A DNA stretch of 64,000 bases, from positions 1-64,000 of the forward strand of contig NZ_MUNQ01000007.1 of NCBI RefSeq assembly GCF_002001165.1, read 5' to 3'. Shown in pieces: positions 16,349 through 26,800 of this stretch. Position 1 is the stretch's first letter, and each line of letters opens with the position of its first letter. The notes beneath the pieces were generated by a model that saw nothing but the letters and a program-made list of their open reading frames with translations, was not told the DNA's origin and searched no databases. Made by a program: the position numbers and the translations under genes. The DNA comes from Rhodanobacter sp. C05. GTDB lineage: Bacteria; Pseudomonadota; Gammaproteobacteria; Xanthomonadales; Rhodanobacteraceae.

Positions 16349-18628
16349 TCAGCCCGGCTCGACCACCGCCGGCAGCTTTTCGACCGCTTCGCAGTCCACC
16401 CGCAGCTCGCCATCGCGCACACTCAGGTGCACCTTGCCGCCCTCGGCCAGCTTGCCGAACAGCAGCTCGTCGGCCAGCGCGCGTTTCACCTTTTCCTGGA
16501 TCACCCGCGACATCGGCCGCGCACCCATCTGCGGATCGAAGCCGTGCTCGGCCAGCCAGCGGCGGGCCTCGGCGTCCACGTCCAGGCTCACCTGCTTCTC
16601 GGTCAACTGGCTTTCCAGCTCGATCAGGAACTTGTCGACCACCCGCAGGATGTGCTCGAAATCGAGCGCACTGAACTGGATGATCGCGTCCAGCCGGTTG
16701 CGGAACTCCGGCGTGAAGATGCGGCGGATCACTTCCATCGCATCCGACTCGTGCTTCTGCTCGACGAAGCCCATGCTGCGCCGTGAAGCCAGCGCCGCGC
16801 CCGCGTTGGTGGTCATAACCACCACCACATTCTTGAAGTTCGCCTCGCGGCCGTTGGTGTCGGTCAGCACGCCACGATCCATCACCTGCAGCAGGATGTT
16901 GAACACATCCGGATGCGCCTTCTCGATCTCGTCCAGCAGCAGCACCGCGTGCGGATGCTTGGTCACCGCTTCGGTCAGCAGGCCGCCCTGGTCGAAACCG
17001 ACGTAACCCGGAGGTGCGCCGACCAGCCGCGACACCGAGTGGCCTTCCATGTATTCGGACATGTCGAAACGGATCATCTCGATGCCCAGCTGCATCGCCA
17101 GCTGCTTGGTTACCTCGGTCTTGCCAACACCTGTCGGCCCGGCCAGCAGGAAGCAGCCGATCGGCTTGGACGGATCGGCCAGCCCCGAACGGGCCATCTT
17201 GATCGACGCGGCCAGCGCCTCGATCGCCGGATCCTGGCCGAACACCACCATCTTGAGGTTGCGTTCCAGATTGCGCAGCACGTCGCGATCCGAGGCCGAC
17301 ACCTGCTTGGCCGGGATCCGCGCCATCTTGGCGATGATGTACTCGACCTCGCTCACATCGACCTTGCCGGTGCGCTGATCCAGCGGCAGCAGCCGCTGGC
17401 GCGCGCCCGCCTCGTCGATCACGTCGATCGCCTTGTCCGGCAGCAGGCGGTCGGGAATGTGCTTCACCGACAGGTCCACCGCGGCCTTCAGCGCCTCGTT
17501 GGTATAAGCGACGTGGTGATGCTCCTCGAAACGCGAGCGCAGACCCTTGAGGATCTCGATGCTGTCGGCCACGGTCGGCTCGACCACGTCGATCTTCTGG
17601 AAACGGCGGGCCAGCGCGCGGTCCTTCTCGAACACGCCGCGGTATTCCTGGAACGTGGTCGAACCGATGCAGCGCAGTTCGCCCGAAGCCAGCATCGGTT
17701 TGATCAGGTTGCTGGCGTCCATGGTGCCACCCGACGCCGAACCGGCACCGATGATGGTATGGATCTCGTCGATGAACAGGATCGAGCCCGGCTGCTTTTT
17801 CAGCTGGGCGATCACGCCCTTCAGGCGCTTCTCGAAATCGCCGCGGTACTTGGTACCGGCAACCAGCGCACCGAGATCCAGCGACCAGATCGTGGCGCTT
17901 TCCAGCACCTCCGGCACCTCGCCGTCGACGATGCGCTTGGCCAGACCTTCGGCCAGCGCGGTCTTGCCCACGCCGGCTTCGCCGACATACAGCGGGTTGT
18001 TCTTGCGCCGGCGGCACAGCACCTGGATCGTGCGTTCGATCTCGTCGGTGCGCCCGATCAGCGGATCGATCTTGCCTTCCAGCGCCAGCTCGTTGAGATT
18101 GCTGGCGAACTCATGCAGCGGATTGCCCTTCGGCTCGCCGCCCTCCTCGCCTTCGCGCTCGCTGCCGCCGGACACGCCGGCCGCCGGCTCGTCGCCGATC
18201 TTGGCGATGCCGTGCGAGATGTAATTGACCACGTCGAGCCGGGTGATTTCCTGCTGGTGCATGAAATACACCGCGTGCGAATCCTTCTCGCCGAAGATCG
18301 CCACCAGCACGTTCGCGCCGGTGACCTCTTTCCGCCCCGAGGACTGCACGTGATACACCGCGCGCTGCAGCACGCGCTGGAAGCCCAGCGTGGGTTGCGT
18401 ATCGCGCTCGTCCCCGTGCGGAAGCACCGGCACGGTCTCGGCGATGATGCGTTCGAGTTCGGTCGACAGCCGTGGCAGGTCCACGCCGCAGGCGCGCAGG
18501 GCACCCACCGCCGACTGGTTTTCGGTCAGCGCCAGCAACAGGTGCTCCACCGTCATGAACTCATGGCGTTGTTCGCGGGCCTGCTTGTAGCAATGGCCGA
18601 TGGTGACTTCCAGATCCTTGCTGAACAT
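16349..18628 (-). CDS. clpA: ATP-dependent Clp protease ATP-binding subunit ClpA
   Basis: A 759-residue AAA+ unfoldase that feeds substrates to ClpP. It has an N-terminal double Clp_N repeat (about 1-150, the ClpS docking region). AAA module 1 carries Walker A GEAGVGKTALAEG and AAA module 2 carries GPTGVGKTEVTKQL, with Walker B AVLLLDEIEK. The loop that docks on ClpP is expected just before FVEQKHESDAMEVIRRIF and reads SMGF, where E. coli has IGL. The start is MFSKDLEVTIGH at 18628, preceded by GGAG. It follows clpS by 67 bases, so the adaptor and unfoldase are co-transcribed. Confidence 0.97.
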   Translation of the reverse strand: MFSKDLEVTIGHCYKQAREQRHEFMTVEHLLLALTENQSAVGALRACGVDLPRLSTELERIIAETVPVLPHGDERDTQPTLGFQRVLQRAVYHVQSSGRKEVTGANVLVAIFGEKDSHAVYFMHQQEITRLDVVNYISHGIAKIGDEPAAGVSGGSEREGEEGGEPKGNPLHEFASNLNELALEGKIDPLIGRTDEIERTIQVLCRRRKNNPLYVGEAGVGKTALAEGLAKRIVDGEVPEVLESATIWSLDLGALVAGTKYRGDFEKRLKGVIAQLKKQPGSILFIDEIHTIIGAGSASGGTMDASNLIKPMLASGELRCIGSTTFQEYRGVFEKDRALARRFQKIDVVEPTVADSIEILKGLRSRFEEHHHVAYTNEALKAAVDLSVKHIPDRLLPDKAIDVIDEAGARQRLLPLDQRTGKVDVSEVEYIIAKMARIPAKQVSASDRDVLRNLERNLKMVVFGQDPAIEALAASIKMARSGLADPSKPIGCFLLAGPTGVGKTEVTKQLAMQLGIEMIRFDMSEYMEGHSVSRLVGAPPGYVGFDQGGLLTEAVTKHPHAVLLLDEIEKAHPDVFNILLQVMDRGVLTDTNGREANFKNVVVVMTTNAGAALASRRSMGFVEQKHESDAMEVIRRIFTPEFRNRLDAIIQFSALDFEHILRVVDKFLIELESQLTEKQVSLDVDAEARRWLAEHGFDPQMGARPMSRVIQEKVKRALADELLFGKLAEGGKVHLSVRDGELRVDCEAVEKLPAVVEPG

Positions 18629-18695
18629 TCGGATCGTCTCCGCTTGCAAATGTTGAGCGGCCTTCAGCGCCGCGATGAGCACGAAATGGGGTCGC

Positions 18696-19022
18696 TCAGA
18701 GCTTTTCCATAGTGCACAACAATGGGTGCTGATGGGAGCGTGAATATTCGTTCACATGGGTCACCTTGGTCTCGGCCACCTCCCGGGTAAACACGCCGCA
18801 CACGCCCCGGCCACGGGTATGCACGTGCAACATCACCTGTACCGCCTGCTCCTGGTCCAGGTTGAAAAAGCTGCGCAACACCTCAACCACAAAATCCATC
18901 GGAGTGAAGTCGTCGTTCAGCAGCAGCACCTGAAATAGCGGTGGTCGCGCCACTTCAGGCTTGGCAGTTTCCAGCGCCAGTCCGCGGCCGCTGTCGTGCT
19001 CATGTTCGGGTTCGTGGGCCAT
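18696..19022 (-). CDS. clpS: ATP-dependent Clp protease adaptor ClpS
   Basis: A 108-residue adaptor that delivers N-degron substrates to ClpA. The disordered N-terminus ([10 protein letters not shown]) leads into the conserved core [18 protein letters not shown] and [16 protein letters not shown], which form the N-end residue pocket and ClpA contact. I start at [10 protein letters not shown] (19022), since upstream residues in the longer frame are not family-like. It is divergent from the Nudix gene and directly upstream of clpA. Confidence 0.97.
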   Translation of the reverse strand: MAHEPEHEHDSGRGLALETAKPEVARPPLFQVLLLNDDFTPMDFVVEVLRSFFNLDQEQAVQVMLHVHTRGRGVCGVFTREVAETKVTHVNEYSRSHQHPLLCTMEKL

Positions 19023-19141
19023 GGTTTCCGGGGTATTCGGTTTCTGGTTCGAAGTATACGCCGCAGCGGACAAGTGGCTGCAGCAGTGCATCGGCAGAGG
19101 TAATGGCACAATGGCCGCTTTTCCAGTGCCTTGCCGTATCC

Positions 19142-19627
19142 ATGACCGATTCCGTTTCCCCTGCCGAAGTCTGGCGCCCGCGCGTCACCGTGGCCTGCGT
19201 GGTAGCCGACGGTGACCGCTACCTGATGGTCGAGGAAGAAGTAAAGGGTCGGCTCGCGTACAACCAGCCGGCTGGCCACCTCGACGAAGGCGAAAGCCTC
19301 GCCGCCGCCGCCCTGCGCGAGACGCTGGAGGAAACCGGCTGGGCCGTGGAGCTGCAGCACCTGATCGGCGTGCACCAGTGGCGCAGTACCGAGCATGGCG
19401 ATGCGGTCGTGCGCTTCAGCTTCGCCGCCCGCGCGCTCAGCCACGATCCGGATCGCCCGCTGGATACCGACATCCGCCGCGCGCTCTGGCTCACCCGCAC
19501 CGAGATCGCTGCGCTGGGTGATCGCCTGCGCAGCCCGATGGTGCTGCTGAGCATCGACGCCTGGCTGGCCGGTCAGCGACTGCCGCTGGACACACTGAGC
19601 TGGCTGCCGGAAGGTAACCCGACGTGA
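19142..19627 (+). CDS. Nudix hydrolase, NudJ-like
   Basis: A 161-residue protein. The Nudix box is complete, running from GHLDEGESL through RETLEETGW (residues about 47-69), so a Mg-dependent pyrophosphohydrolase is expected. Proteins of this type next to mnmA resemble NudJ (YmfB), which acts on thiamine pyrophosphate and nucleotide substrates. The exact substrate cannot be read from sequence. The stop overlaps the mnmA start by three bases within GTGA, so the two are translationally coupled. ATG 19142 is chosen because the longer frame overlaps clpS. Confidence 0.88.
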   Translation: MTDSVSPAEVWRPRVTVACVVADGDRYLMVEEEVKGRLAYNQPAGHLDEGESLAAAALRETLEETGWAVELQHLIGVHQWRSTEHGDAVVRFSFAARALSHDPDRPLDTDIRRALWLTRTEIAALGDRLRSPMVLLSIDAWLAGQRLPLDTLSWLPEGNPT

Positions 19628-20772
19628 AGGTAATGCTGGGCGTCTCCGGCGGCGTCGACTCCTCGGTCGCTGCGTTGTTGCTGCAACAGGCCGGCTACGC
19701 GGTCGAAGGCCTGTTCATGCAGAACTGGGAAGAGGACGACCGTGCAGGCCCGTGCACCGCCGACGCCGATCGCAAGGATGCTGTGGCCGTGTGCGGCCGA
19801 CTCGGCATCCCGTTCCATGCCCGCAACTTCGCTGCTGCCTACTGGGACGGCGTGTTCGAACATTTCCTGGCCGAGTACCGCGCCGGGCGCACGCCGAATC
19901 CCGACGTGCTGTGCAACAGCGAGATCAAGTTCAAGACCTTCCTGGACGAAGCCCATGCACTGGGCGCCGACAAGATCGCCACCGGCCACTATGCCCGCGT
20001 GGATTGTCACGAAGGTCGTTATCGCCTGTTGCGCGCGGTCGATGCGGCGAAGGACCAGAGTTATTTTCTGCATGCGCTGGGTCAGCAGCAACTGGCGGCC
20101 ACGCTGTTCCCGCTGGGGGAGATCGAAAAGCCCCGCGTACGTGAGCTGGCCCGCGAGGCGGCGCTGCCCACCCACGCGAAAAAGGATTCCACCGGCATCT
20201 GCTTCATCGGCGAGCGCGATTTCCGCAGCTTCCTCGCCCAATACATCCCGGCCCGTGCCGGCGAGATGCGCACGCCCGACGGAGAACTGATCGGCGAGCA
20301 CCAGGGCGTGATGTATTACACCCTGGGGCAACGCAACGGCCTGGGCATCGGCGGCCGCCACGGTGCCGGCAGCGAGGCGTGGTACGTGGTCGGCAAAGAT
20401 GTGCCGGCGAACGTACTGTACGTGGCCCAGGGCGGCGAGAACCGCTGGTTGTACTCGAAGCGGCTGCAAACGGAAGCACCGAGCTGGGTTGCTGGTAGCG
20501 CGCCGGCGGCACAATTTCGCTGCACCGCCAAGACCCGCTACCGTCAGCCCGACCAGGCCTGCAGCGTCGTTGTGCTGCACGAGGGGCTGGAAGTCCGCTT
20601 CGACGAACCGCAGCGCGCTGTCACCCCGGGACAATCCGTGGTCTTCTACGGTGGTGAGGTCTGTCTCGGTGGCGCCGTGGTCGCCGCCACCGATGCACCT
20701 TACGGCGGCTTGTTGCCGGCCTTCACTCTCCCCACCTCATTCACCGCAAGAGAACCGCAATCCCGTGCTTGA
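19624..20772 (+). CDS. mnmA: tRNA-specific 2-thiouridylase MnmA
   Basis: A 382-residue enzyme that makes 2-thiouridine at the wobble position of tRNA Lys, Glu and Gln. It has the N-terminal PP-loop [12 protein letters not shown] (residues about 5-16), one catalytic Cys in LCNSEIKF and the second in [10 protein letters not shown], and a C-terminal beta-barrel. It starts at GTG overlapping the Nudix stop. Its end overlaps or abuts hflD, depending on the hflD start. The order matches the nudJ-mnmA-hflD-purB region of enterics, although purB is absent here. Confidence 0.97.
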   Translation: MKVMLGVSGGVDSSVAALLLQQAGYAVEGLFMQNWEEDDRAGPCTADADRKDAVAVCGRLGIPFHARNFAAAYWDGVFEHFLAEYRAGRTPNPDVLCNSEIKFKTFLDEAHALGADKIATGHYARVDCHEGRYRLLRAVDAAKDQSYFLHALGQQQLAATLFPLGEIEKPRVRELAREAALPTHAKKDSTGICFIGERDFRSFLAQYIPARAGEMRTPDGELIGEHQGVMYYTLGQRNGLGIGGRHGAGSEAWYVVGKDVPANVLYVAQGGENRWLYSKRLQTEAPSWVAGSAPAAQFRCTAKTRYRQPDQACSVVVLHEGLEVRFDEPQRAVTPGQSVVFYGGEVCLGGAVVAATDAPYGGLLPAFTLPTSFTAREPQSRA

Positions 20773-20782
20773 AACTTTTTCC

Positions 20783-21406
20783 ATGAATGAAGAGCGCGTG
20801 CTCTCCCTCGCAGGCCTGTACCAGGCCTGCGCACTGGCGCAGCAGCTGGCGAATGAAGGGCGCTGTGACGAAGGCGCGATGGAGGCCAGTGTGGCCAGCG
20901 TGTTCCGTATCGATGCGCCCTCGGTGGTCGGCGTCTACGGCAATATCTCCAACGTGCGGATCGGCCTGCGCAACCTGATCGGACAGCTCGACGAAAGCGA
21001 GCCCAACATGTCGGTGACCCGCATGGTGGTGACCGTGATGCGACTGGAACGCAGCCTGTCGGGTCGGCCGGAGCTGCTCGGCAAGCTGCAGCAGGGCATC
21101 CTCGCGGCACAGCGGCAGGTCGAGCATTTCGGCCAGGATTCGGCGCAGGTCACCAGCCGGCTGGCCGAGCTGTACGCGTCTACCCTGTCCACGCTGAAGC
21201 CGAGGGTGATGGTCAGCGGCAATCCGCAGCAACTGCAACAATCCAGCGTGGTGGAAAAGGTGCGCAGCAATTTGCTGGCCGCGGTGCGTTCGGCCGTGCT
21301 GTGGCGGCAGGTCGGCGGTCGTCAGTGGCAATTGCTGCTGTACCGACGCCAGTGCAGCATGCTGGCGCGTGGCCTCCTGACCGGGGCAACGCTGGACAAC
21401 CGTTGA
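20783..21406 (+). CDS. hflD: High frequency lysogenization protein HflD homolog
   Basis: A 207-residue helical protein. The pattern MNEERVLSLAGLYQACALAQQL, LERSLSGRPELL, QRQVEHFGQDS and AAVRSAVLWRQVGGRQWQLL follows E. coli HflD closely. In E. coli HflD is a peripheral membrane protein that lowers lambda CII stability; its cellular role is unclear. ATG 20783 matches the family start, and an in-frame GTG at 20765 would overlap mnmA. It lies directly after mnmA, as in enterics. Confidence 0.9.
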   Translation: MNEERVLSLAGLYQACALAQQLANEGRCDEGAMEASVASVFRIDAPSVVGVYGNISNVRIGLRNLIGQLDESEPNMSVTRMVVTVMRLERSLSGRPELLGKLQQGILAAQRQVEHFGQDSAQVTSRLAELYASTLSTLKPRVMVSGNPQQLQQSSVVEKVRSNLLAAVRSAVLWRQVGGRQWQLLLYRRQCSMLARGLLTGATLDNR

Positions 21407-21488
21407 TCCAAAAGAAACCGAAAAGCTTGCTCGTCCAGAATGTGCCGGGATGGTTTCACTTGAAGACCTTGGCTCGCAGGTAACCGAC

Positions 21489-22154
21489 GTGCACATACTG
21501 CTGGTGGAAGACGACAACCAGTTGGGCGAAGCGATCAGGCATGCACTGGTGCAGCAGTCCTATGCCGTGACCTGGCTGCGTGATGGCAAGGAGGCTGCAC
21601 GCGCGCTGCGTGACCCCACCGCCGATCTGGTGCTGCTCGATCTCGGCCTGCCCGGCATGGATGGCATGGATGTGCTGCTCGAAGCGCGCCGGGACGGTGT
21701 GAAGACACCGATCCTGATCATGACCGCACGGGACGCGCTGGAAACCCGCATCCGCGGCCTGGACCTCGGTGCCGACGACTATCTGGTCAAACCCTTTCAT
21801 GTGGGTGAACTGGTGGCGCGTATCCGCTCGCTCACCCGCCGGGTGCGGGGAATGGCCGATAACCTGATCGAGGCAGGCGGCCTGCGCCTGAACCTGGCCA
21901 CCGCCGAAGTGGAGTTCCGCGGCAACCAGATAAGCCTTACCCGCCGCGAATTCTCGCTGCTGCAGGCGTTGATGGAGCACGCCGGTCATATCGTGCGCCG
22001 CGAAGCGCTGGAAAACTCGGTCTACGGACTGGATACCGTGGTGGAACGCAATGCGATCGAGGTGCAGGTGCATTGGTTGCGGCGCAAACTTTGCCCCGAA
22101 GCGATTCGTACCGTGCGCGGCATCGGCTACATGGTTCCACGCGAACCCAAATGA
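21489..22154 (+). CDS. Response regulator, OmpR/QseB type
   Basis: A 221-residue DNA-binding regulator. The receiver domain has the acidic pocket EDD (7-9), phospho-acceptor Asp51 in LLDLGLPG, and conserved Lys in YLVKPFH. The C-terminal winged helix has LTRREFSLLQALMEH and VHWLRRKL with the RGIGYMVP end. I start at GTG 21489 (VHILLVEDD) with AGG nine bases upstream, rather than ATG 21450. It is followed 10 bases later by a sensor kinase. The closest named types are QseB/PmrA-like, but the signal is not predictable. Confidence 0.92.
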   Translation: MHILLVEDDNQLGEAIRHALVQQSYAVTWLRDGKEAARALRDPTADLVLLDLGLPGMDGMDVLLEARRDGVKTPILIMTARDALETRIRGLDLGADDYLVKPFHVGELVARIRSLTRRVRGMADNLIEAGGLRLNLATAEVEFRGNQISLTRREFSLLQALMEHAGHIVRREALENSVYGLDTVVERNAIEVQVHWLRRKLCPEAIRTVRGIGYMVPREPK

Positions 22155-22164
22155 ACGAGTCCAA

Positions 22165-23556
22165 ATGAAAGCGGCAAGCCTGCGCACCCGGCTGACCTGG
22201 CTGATCATTGCCGTACAGATCGGTGTGCTGATTCCGCTGGGCGTACTGAGTTACCAGCGTGAGCTGCGCGAGATGGATCAGCTGCTCGACGGGCGTTTGG
22301 CACAGGCCGGCCGCACGGTGGGTGCGCTGCTTGCGCAAGCGCCAGCCTCCCTTGCAACCGAGTCGCCGGATGCCACATTGCCCGCTGAAGCATTGCGTGG
22401 CGCCGTCCTGGTGCGGGTGCACAAACACAACTATGAGCCGGAGGTCGGCTTCCAGGCGTACGCCGCAAACGGCAAGTTGCTTGCGGCCACATCCAATTTT
22501 TCCGGGCTGTCGGCGCCATCTGCCGAGGAACGGGGCTTCCGCGATCTCGATGTGCAGGATCAAACGTGGCGCACGTTCATCCTGCAGAATCAGGCCGGGC
22601 TGGTGATACGCATCGGCGAGCGCTATGACAACCGCCGCGAGATCACCCGTGCCCTGGTCATGGAGCACAGCCTGCCCCTGTTCATCGGCCTGCCGCTGCT
22701 CGCGCTGCTGGCGAGCCTGGCCGTCAAGCGCGGTCTGCGCCCGCTGGCCCTGCTTGCCGAGCAACTGGGGACACGCACGCCTGGAAGCCGCCAGCCGATC
22801 GCGGTCGAACACACGCCGCGCGAGATCACGCCACTCGTCGTGACCCTGAACCAGCAGCTGGGTCGACTGGAAGACACCATCGAACGCGAGCACCGGTTCG
22901 CCAGCGATGTGGCGCACGAGCTGCGTACTCCGTTGACGGCCACGATGATCCATCTGGAAAGCGCGCAGATCGCCAATGATCCACGCGAGATCGAGTTCAC
23001 CCTGCAGAGCGCGCAGCAGAGCCTGGCGCGGCTGGCACGGCGGGTCGAGCAGATCCTCGCACTGGCACGCCTGGAGGCTGGCGCAGCTTCACAGCAGCGG
23101 GTGCGCCTGGAGCTGGTCAGTCTTGCCACCGAGGTGATCGAAGAACTGGCACCGGTGATCGCCGACAAGGACATCGCGCTCAGTCTCAATCACGAGATGG
23201 ACGCACTGTGGGTCCAGGGTCACGAGGCTGCATTGACCGCGATGTTTCGCAACCTGATCGAGAACGCCCTGCGCTACACGCAGCAGGCCGGCCGGGTCGA
23301 GGTTTCGATTGAACAGCAGGGCCGCGAGGTGATCATCAGCATCTGCGACGATGGTCCAGGCATCCCGGCCGAGCGCAGGGATGTCGTTTTCGAGCGATTC
23401 CATCGAGCCGCGGAGAGTGAATCTCGCGGTTATGGCCTTGGGCTGAGCATCGTTCAGCGTGCGGTGGAGCTGCACGACGCACGCATCGAGCTACTCGCCT
23501 CACCCTACGGCCAGGGTCTGCAGGTGCGCATACATATGCTTGCCGCATCGGCTTGA
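22165..23556 (+). CDS. Membrane sensor histidine kinase, QseC/PmrB type
   Basis: A 463-residue sensor. It has TM1 at about 10-29, a periplasmic domain of about 135 residues, TM2 at about 168-187, a dimerisation box with His251 in SDVAHELRTPL, an N-box (FRNLIENALRYT) and G-boxes (CDDGPGIP and GYGLGLSIVQR). It autophosphorylates and passes phosphate to the regulator encoded 10 bases upstream. Its gene is followed after 286 bases by the RND efflux operon. Control of that operon is possible but not shown. Confidence 0.92.
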   Translation: MKAASLRTRLTWLIIAVQIGVLIPLGVLSYQRELREMDQLLDGRLAQAGRTVGALLAQAPASLATESPDATLPAEALRGAVLVRVHKHNYEPEVGFQAYAANGKLLAATSNFSGLSAPSAEERGFRDLDVQDQTWRTFILQNQAGLVIRIGERYDNRREITRALVMEHSLPLFIGLPLLALLASLAVKRGLRPLALLAEQLGTRTPGSRQPIAVEHTPREITPLVVTLNQQLGRLEDTIEREHRFASDVAHELRTPLTATMIHLESAQIANDPREIEFTLQSAQQSLARLARRVEQILALARLEAGAASQQRVRLELVSLATEVIEELAPVIADKDIALSLNHEMDALWVQGHEAALTAMFRNLIENALRYTQQAGRVEVSIEQQGREVIISICDDGPGIPAERRDVVFERFHRAAESESRGYGLGLSIVQRAVELHDARIELLASPYGQGLQVRIHMLAASA

Positions 23557-23842
23557 GTGCCTGTTTCCTGCACTGAAACCGAATGCCGGATGACTGCTGC
23601 TGGTCCGCTGGCGCACGCAAAAGGTTTCCACAAGACTCGCTTGCGATGATGTGGCCGTCAGATGGCACTCGTCTCTTTTCGCATGCTCCACGGTCACCAC
23701 CATGAAACATCGCCGGGCAATGAATACGTGCAGTCGACCCTGACTACGCGCGTCATTCCCTGAATCACGACAACCATCGGCGCAGCGCGGTGAAGCGCCT
23801 CGCTGTGCGGCCGTGCCCGTCACATGCTGCAGGAAGTTCATC

Positions 23843-26800
23843 ATGCTTGGTCTCATTCGCCTGGCGCTGTCACGCCCCTACACATTCATCGTGCTGGCGC
23901 TGGTCATCCTGATCGCAGGGCCGCTCGCTGCCCTGCGCACGCCGACGGACATCTTTCCGAACATCGGCATCCCGGTGATCAGCGTGGTGTGGACCTACAA
24001 GGGCATGCCGCCCGACCAGATGTCCGGCCGCATCATCTACTACTACGAGCGCACGCTGACCACCTCGGTCAACAACATCGAGCACATCGAGTCGCAATCG
24101 CTGCCCGGCGCCGGCGTGGTGAAGATCTTCTTCCAGCCCGGCACCGACATCCGCACCGCGACCGCGCAGGTCACCTCGATCTCGCAGACGGTGGTGAAGC
24201 AGATGCCGCCCGGTATCACGCCACCGTTGATTCTCAACTACAACGCCTCGACCGTGCCGGTGCTGCAGATGGCGCTGTCGAGCAGGACGCTGTCCGAATC
24301 GAAGATCCGTGACATCGCGCAGAACGACGTGCGTACCACGCTGACCTCGGTGGATGGCGTGGCGATTCCGACACCGTACGGTGGCAAGCAGCGCCAGATC
24401 ACCCTCGATCTCGATCCGCAGGCGCTCGATGCGAAAGGCCTGTCGGCGCAGGACGTGGCCAATGCGCTGGCGTCGCAGAACCAGATCATTCCGGTCGGCA
24501 CGGCCAAGATCGGCACCTACGAATACAACGTCAAGCTCAACAACAGCCCCGAGGCATTCGCCGCACTGAACAACCTGCCGATCAAGACCATCAACGGCGC
24601 GACCATCACGATCGGTCAGGTCGCCCACGTGCGTGACGGTTCACCGCCGCAGAACAATGTGGTGCGCGTGGATGGCAAGCGCGCGGTGCTGATGCCGATC
24701 CTGAAAACCGGTGACGCCTCGACGCTGGCCGTGGTCGCCGGTGTCAGGAAACTGATGCCGCTGATCGAGGAGACGATGCCGCCGTCGCTGAAGATCTCGA
24801 TGCTCAACGACCAGTCGGTCTTCGTGAAATCGGCAATCGCCTCGGTGGCGCGCGAAGGCATCATCGCGGCCTTGCTGACCTCGGTGATGATCCTGGTCTT
24901 CCTCGGCAGCTGGCGTTCCACCGTCATCATCGCGGTGTCGATCCCGCTGGCGATCCTGTCCTCGATCGCCCTGCTCTCGCTGACTGGTCAGACCCTCAAC
25001 ATCATGACGCTCGGTGGCCTGGCACTCGCGGTGGGCATCCTGGTCGACGATGCCACGGTGACCATCGAGAACATCAACTGGCACCTCGAACAGGGCAAGG
25101 ACGTGCACTCGGCGATCATGGATGGCGCCAGGCAGATCGTCACACCCGCATTTGTCTCATTACTGTGCATCTGCATCGTGTTCGTGCCGATGTTCATGCT
25201 CGACGGCATTGCCGGCTTCCTGTTCCGCCCGATGGCGCTTGCGGTGATCTTTGCGATGGTCTCGTCGTTCGTGCTGTCACGCACGCTCGTGCCGACCCTG
25301 GCGATGTACCTGCTGCAGCCGCATGTCACCGAGAAAGGCGTTGGCGACCATCCTGAAGATGGCTACATCAATCATCACGAGGGCGATCAGCACCATGCCC
25401 ATCGCAATCTTCTCGTGCGCAAGGCGATCGCGTTCCAGCTGAAATTCGAGCACCACTTCACCCGGATTCGTGATGCCTATTACGCGATGCTGGGCGTGGT
25501 ACTGACCCGTCGCCGCAACTTCATCCTCGGCTTTCTTGGTTTCGTGCTGATCTCGTTCGCCCTGGTGCCGTTCCTCGGGCGCGATTTCTTCCCTGATGTG
25601 GATGCCGGCTCGATCGCCTTGCACGTGCGTGCGCCGATGGGCACCCGCGTTGAAGAGACTGCGGCGGAGTTCGATCATATCGAAACGGCCATCCGAAAAG
25701 TCATCCCGCGTGACCAGCTCGATTCGGTGATCGACAACATCGGCCTGCCGTTGAGCAGCGTCAACCTGGTCTACAGCAATACCGGCACCATCGGTCCGCA
25801 GGATGGCGACATCCAGATCGAATTGAAGGAAGGACATGGGCCCACCGCGGATTTCGTCAGGAAACTGCGCGAGCAGTTGCCGAAGGCATTCCCCGGTACC
25901 GAGTTCGCCTTCCTGCCCGCCGACATGACCAGCCAGATCCTGAACTTCGGCGCACCTGCACCACTGGATGTGTCGATCACCGGGCGCAACAGCACCGAGA
26001 ACGAGGCCTATGCAACGCAGATCATGAAGCGCCTGCGTGCCGTTCCCGGCATCGCCGACGTGCGCCTGCAGCAGAGCACCAGCTATCCGCAACTGAATGT
26101 CCAGGTCGACCGCACCCGCGCTGATGCGCTGGGCATCACCGAACGTGATGTCACCAACAGCATGGTCGCGTCACTGGCCGGCAGTGGCCAGGTGGCACCG
26201 GCGTTCTGGCTGAATCCGAAGAACGGTGTTTCCTACGCCATCGTCGCGGCCACCCCGCAGTACAAGATGGATTCGATGGCCGATCTGGCGCGCTTGCCGG
26301 TGACTTCCTCCAACAACAAGAGCAGCCAGATGCTGGGCGGTATCGCAAGCTTCACGCGCGAGCCCAGCGCCGCCGTGGTTTCGCACTACAACATCCTGCC
26401 CTCTTTCGACATCTATGCCTCGGTGCAGGATCGTGATCTGGGTGCGGTCGCCACCGATGTGGACAAGGTGCTGGCCGACTTCGCCACGAGTCGGCCCAAG
26501 GGCACCATGGTCACCTTGCGCGGACAGGTGGGCACCATGAACGAAGCCTTCAGCGGCCTGCTGTTCGGCCTGCTCGGCGCGGTGGTGATGATCTACCTGC
26601 TGATCGTGGTCAACTTCCAGTCGTGGCTGGATCCCTTCGTGATCATCACCGCATTGCCTGCAGCACTCGCCGGCATCGTGTGGATGCTGTTCGTCAGCCA
26701 CACCACGCTGTCGGTACCGGCACTCACCGGTGCGATCATGTGCATGGGCGTGGCCACCGCCAACTCGATCCTGGTGGTGAGCTTCTGCCGCGAGCGGCTG

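Noticed and set aside
15957..18017. A 686-codon minus-strand frame inside clpA
   Set aside because: It is the wrong frame of clpA, with Gly/Arg/Ala-rich composition and no domain. It also runs antisense across infA.
16913..18712. A 599-codon frame antisense to clpA
   Set aside because: It mirrors the ClpA codons, with His/Gln/Leu-rich composition and no Shine-Dalgarno sequence.
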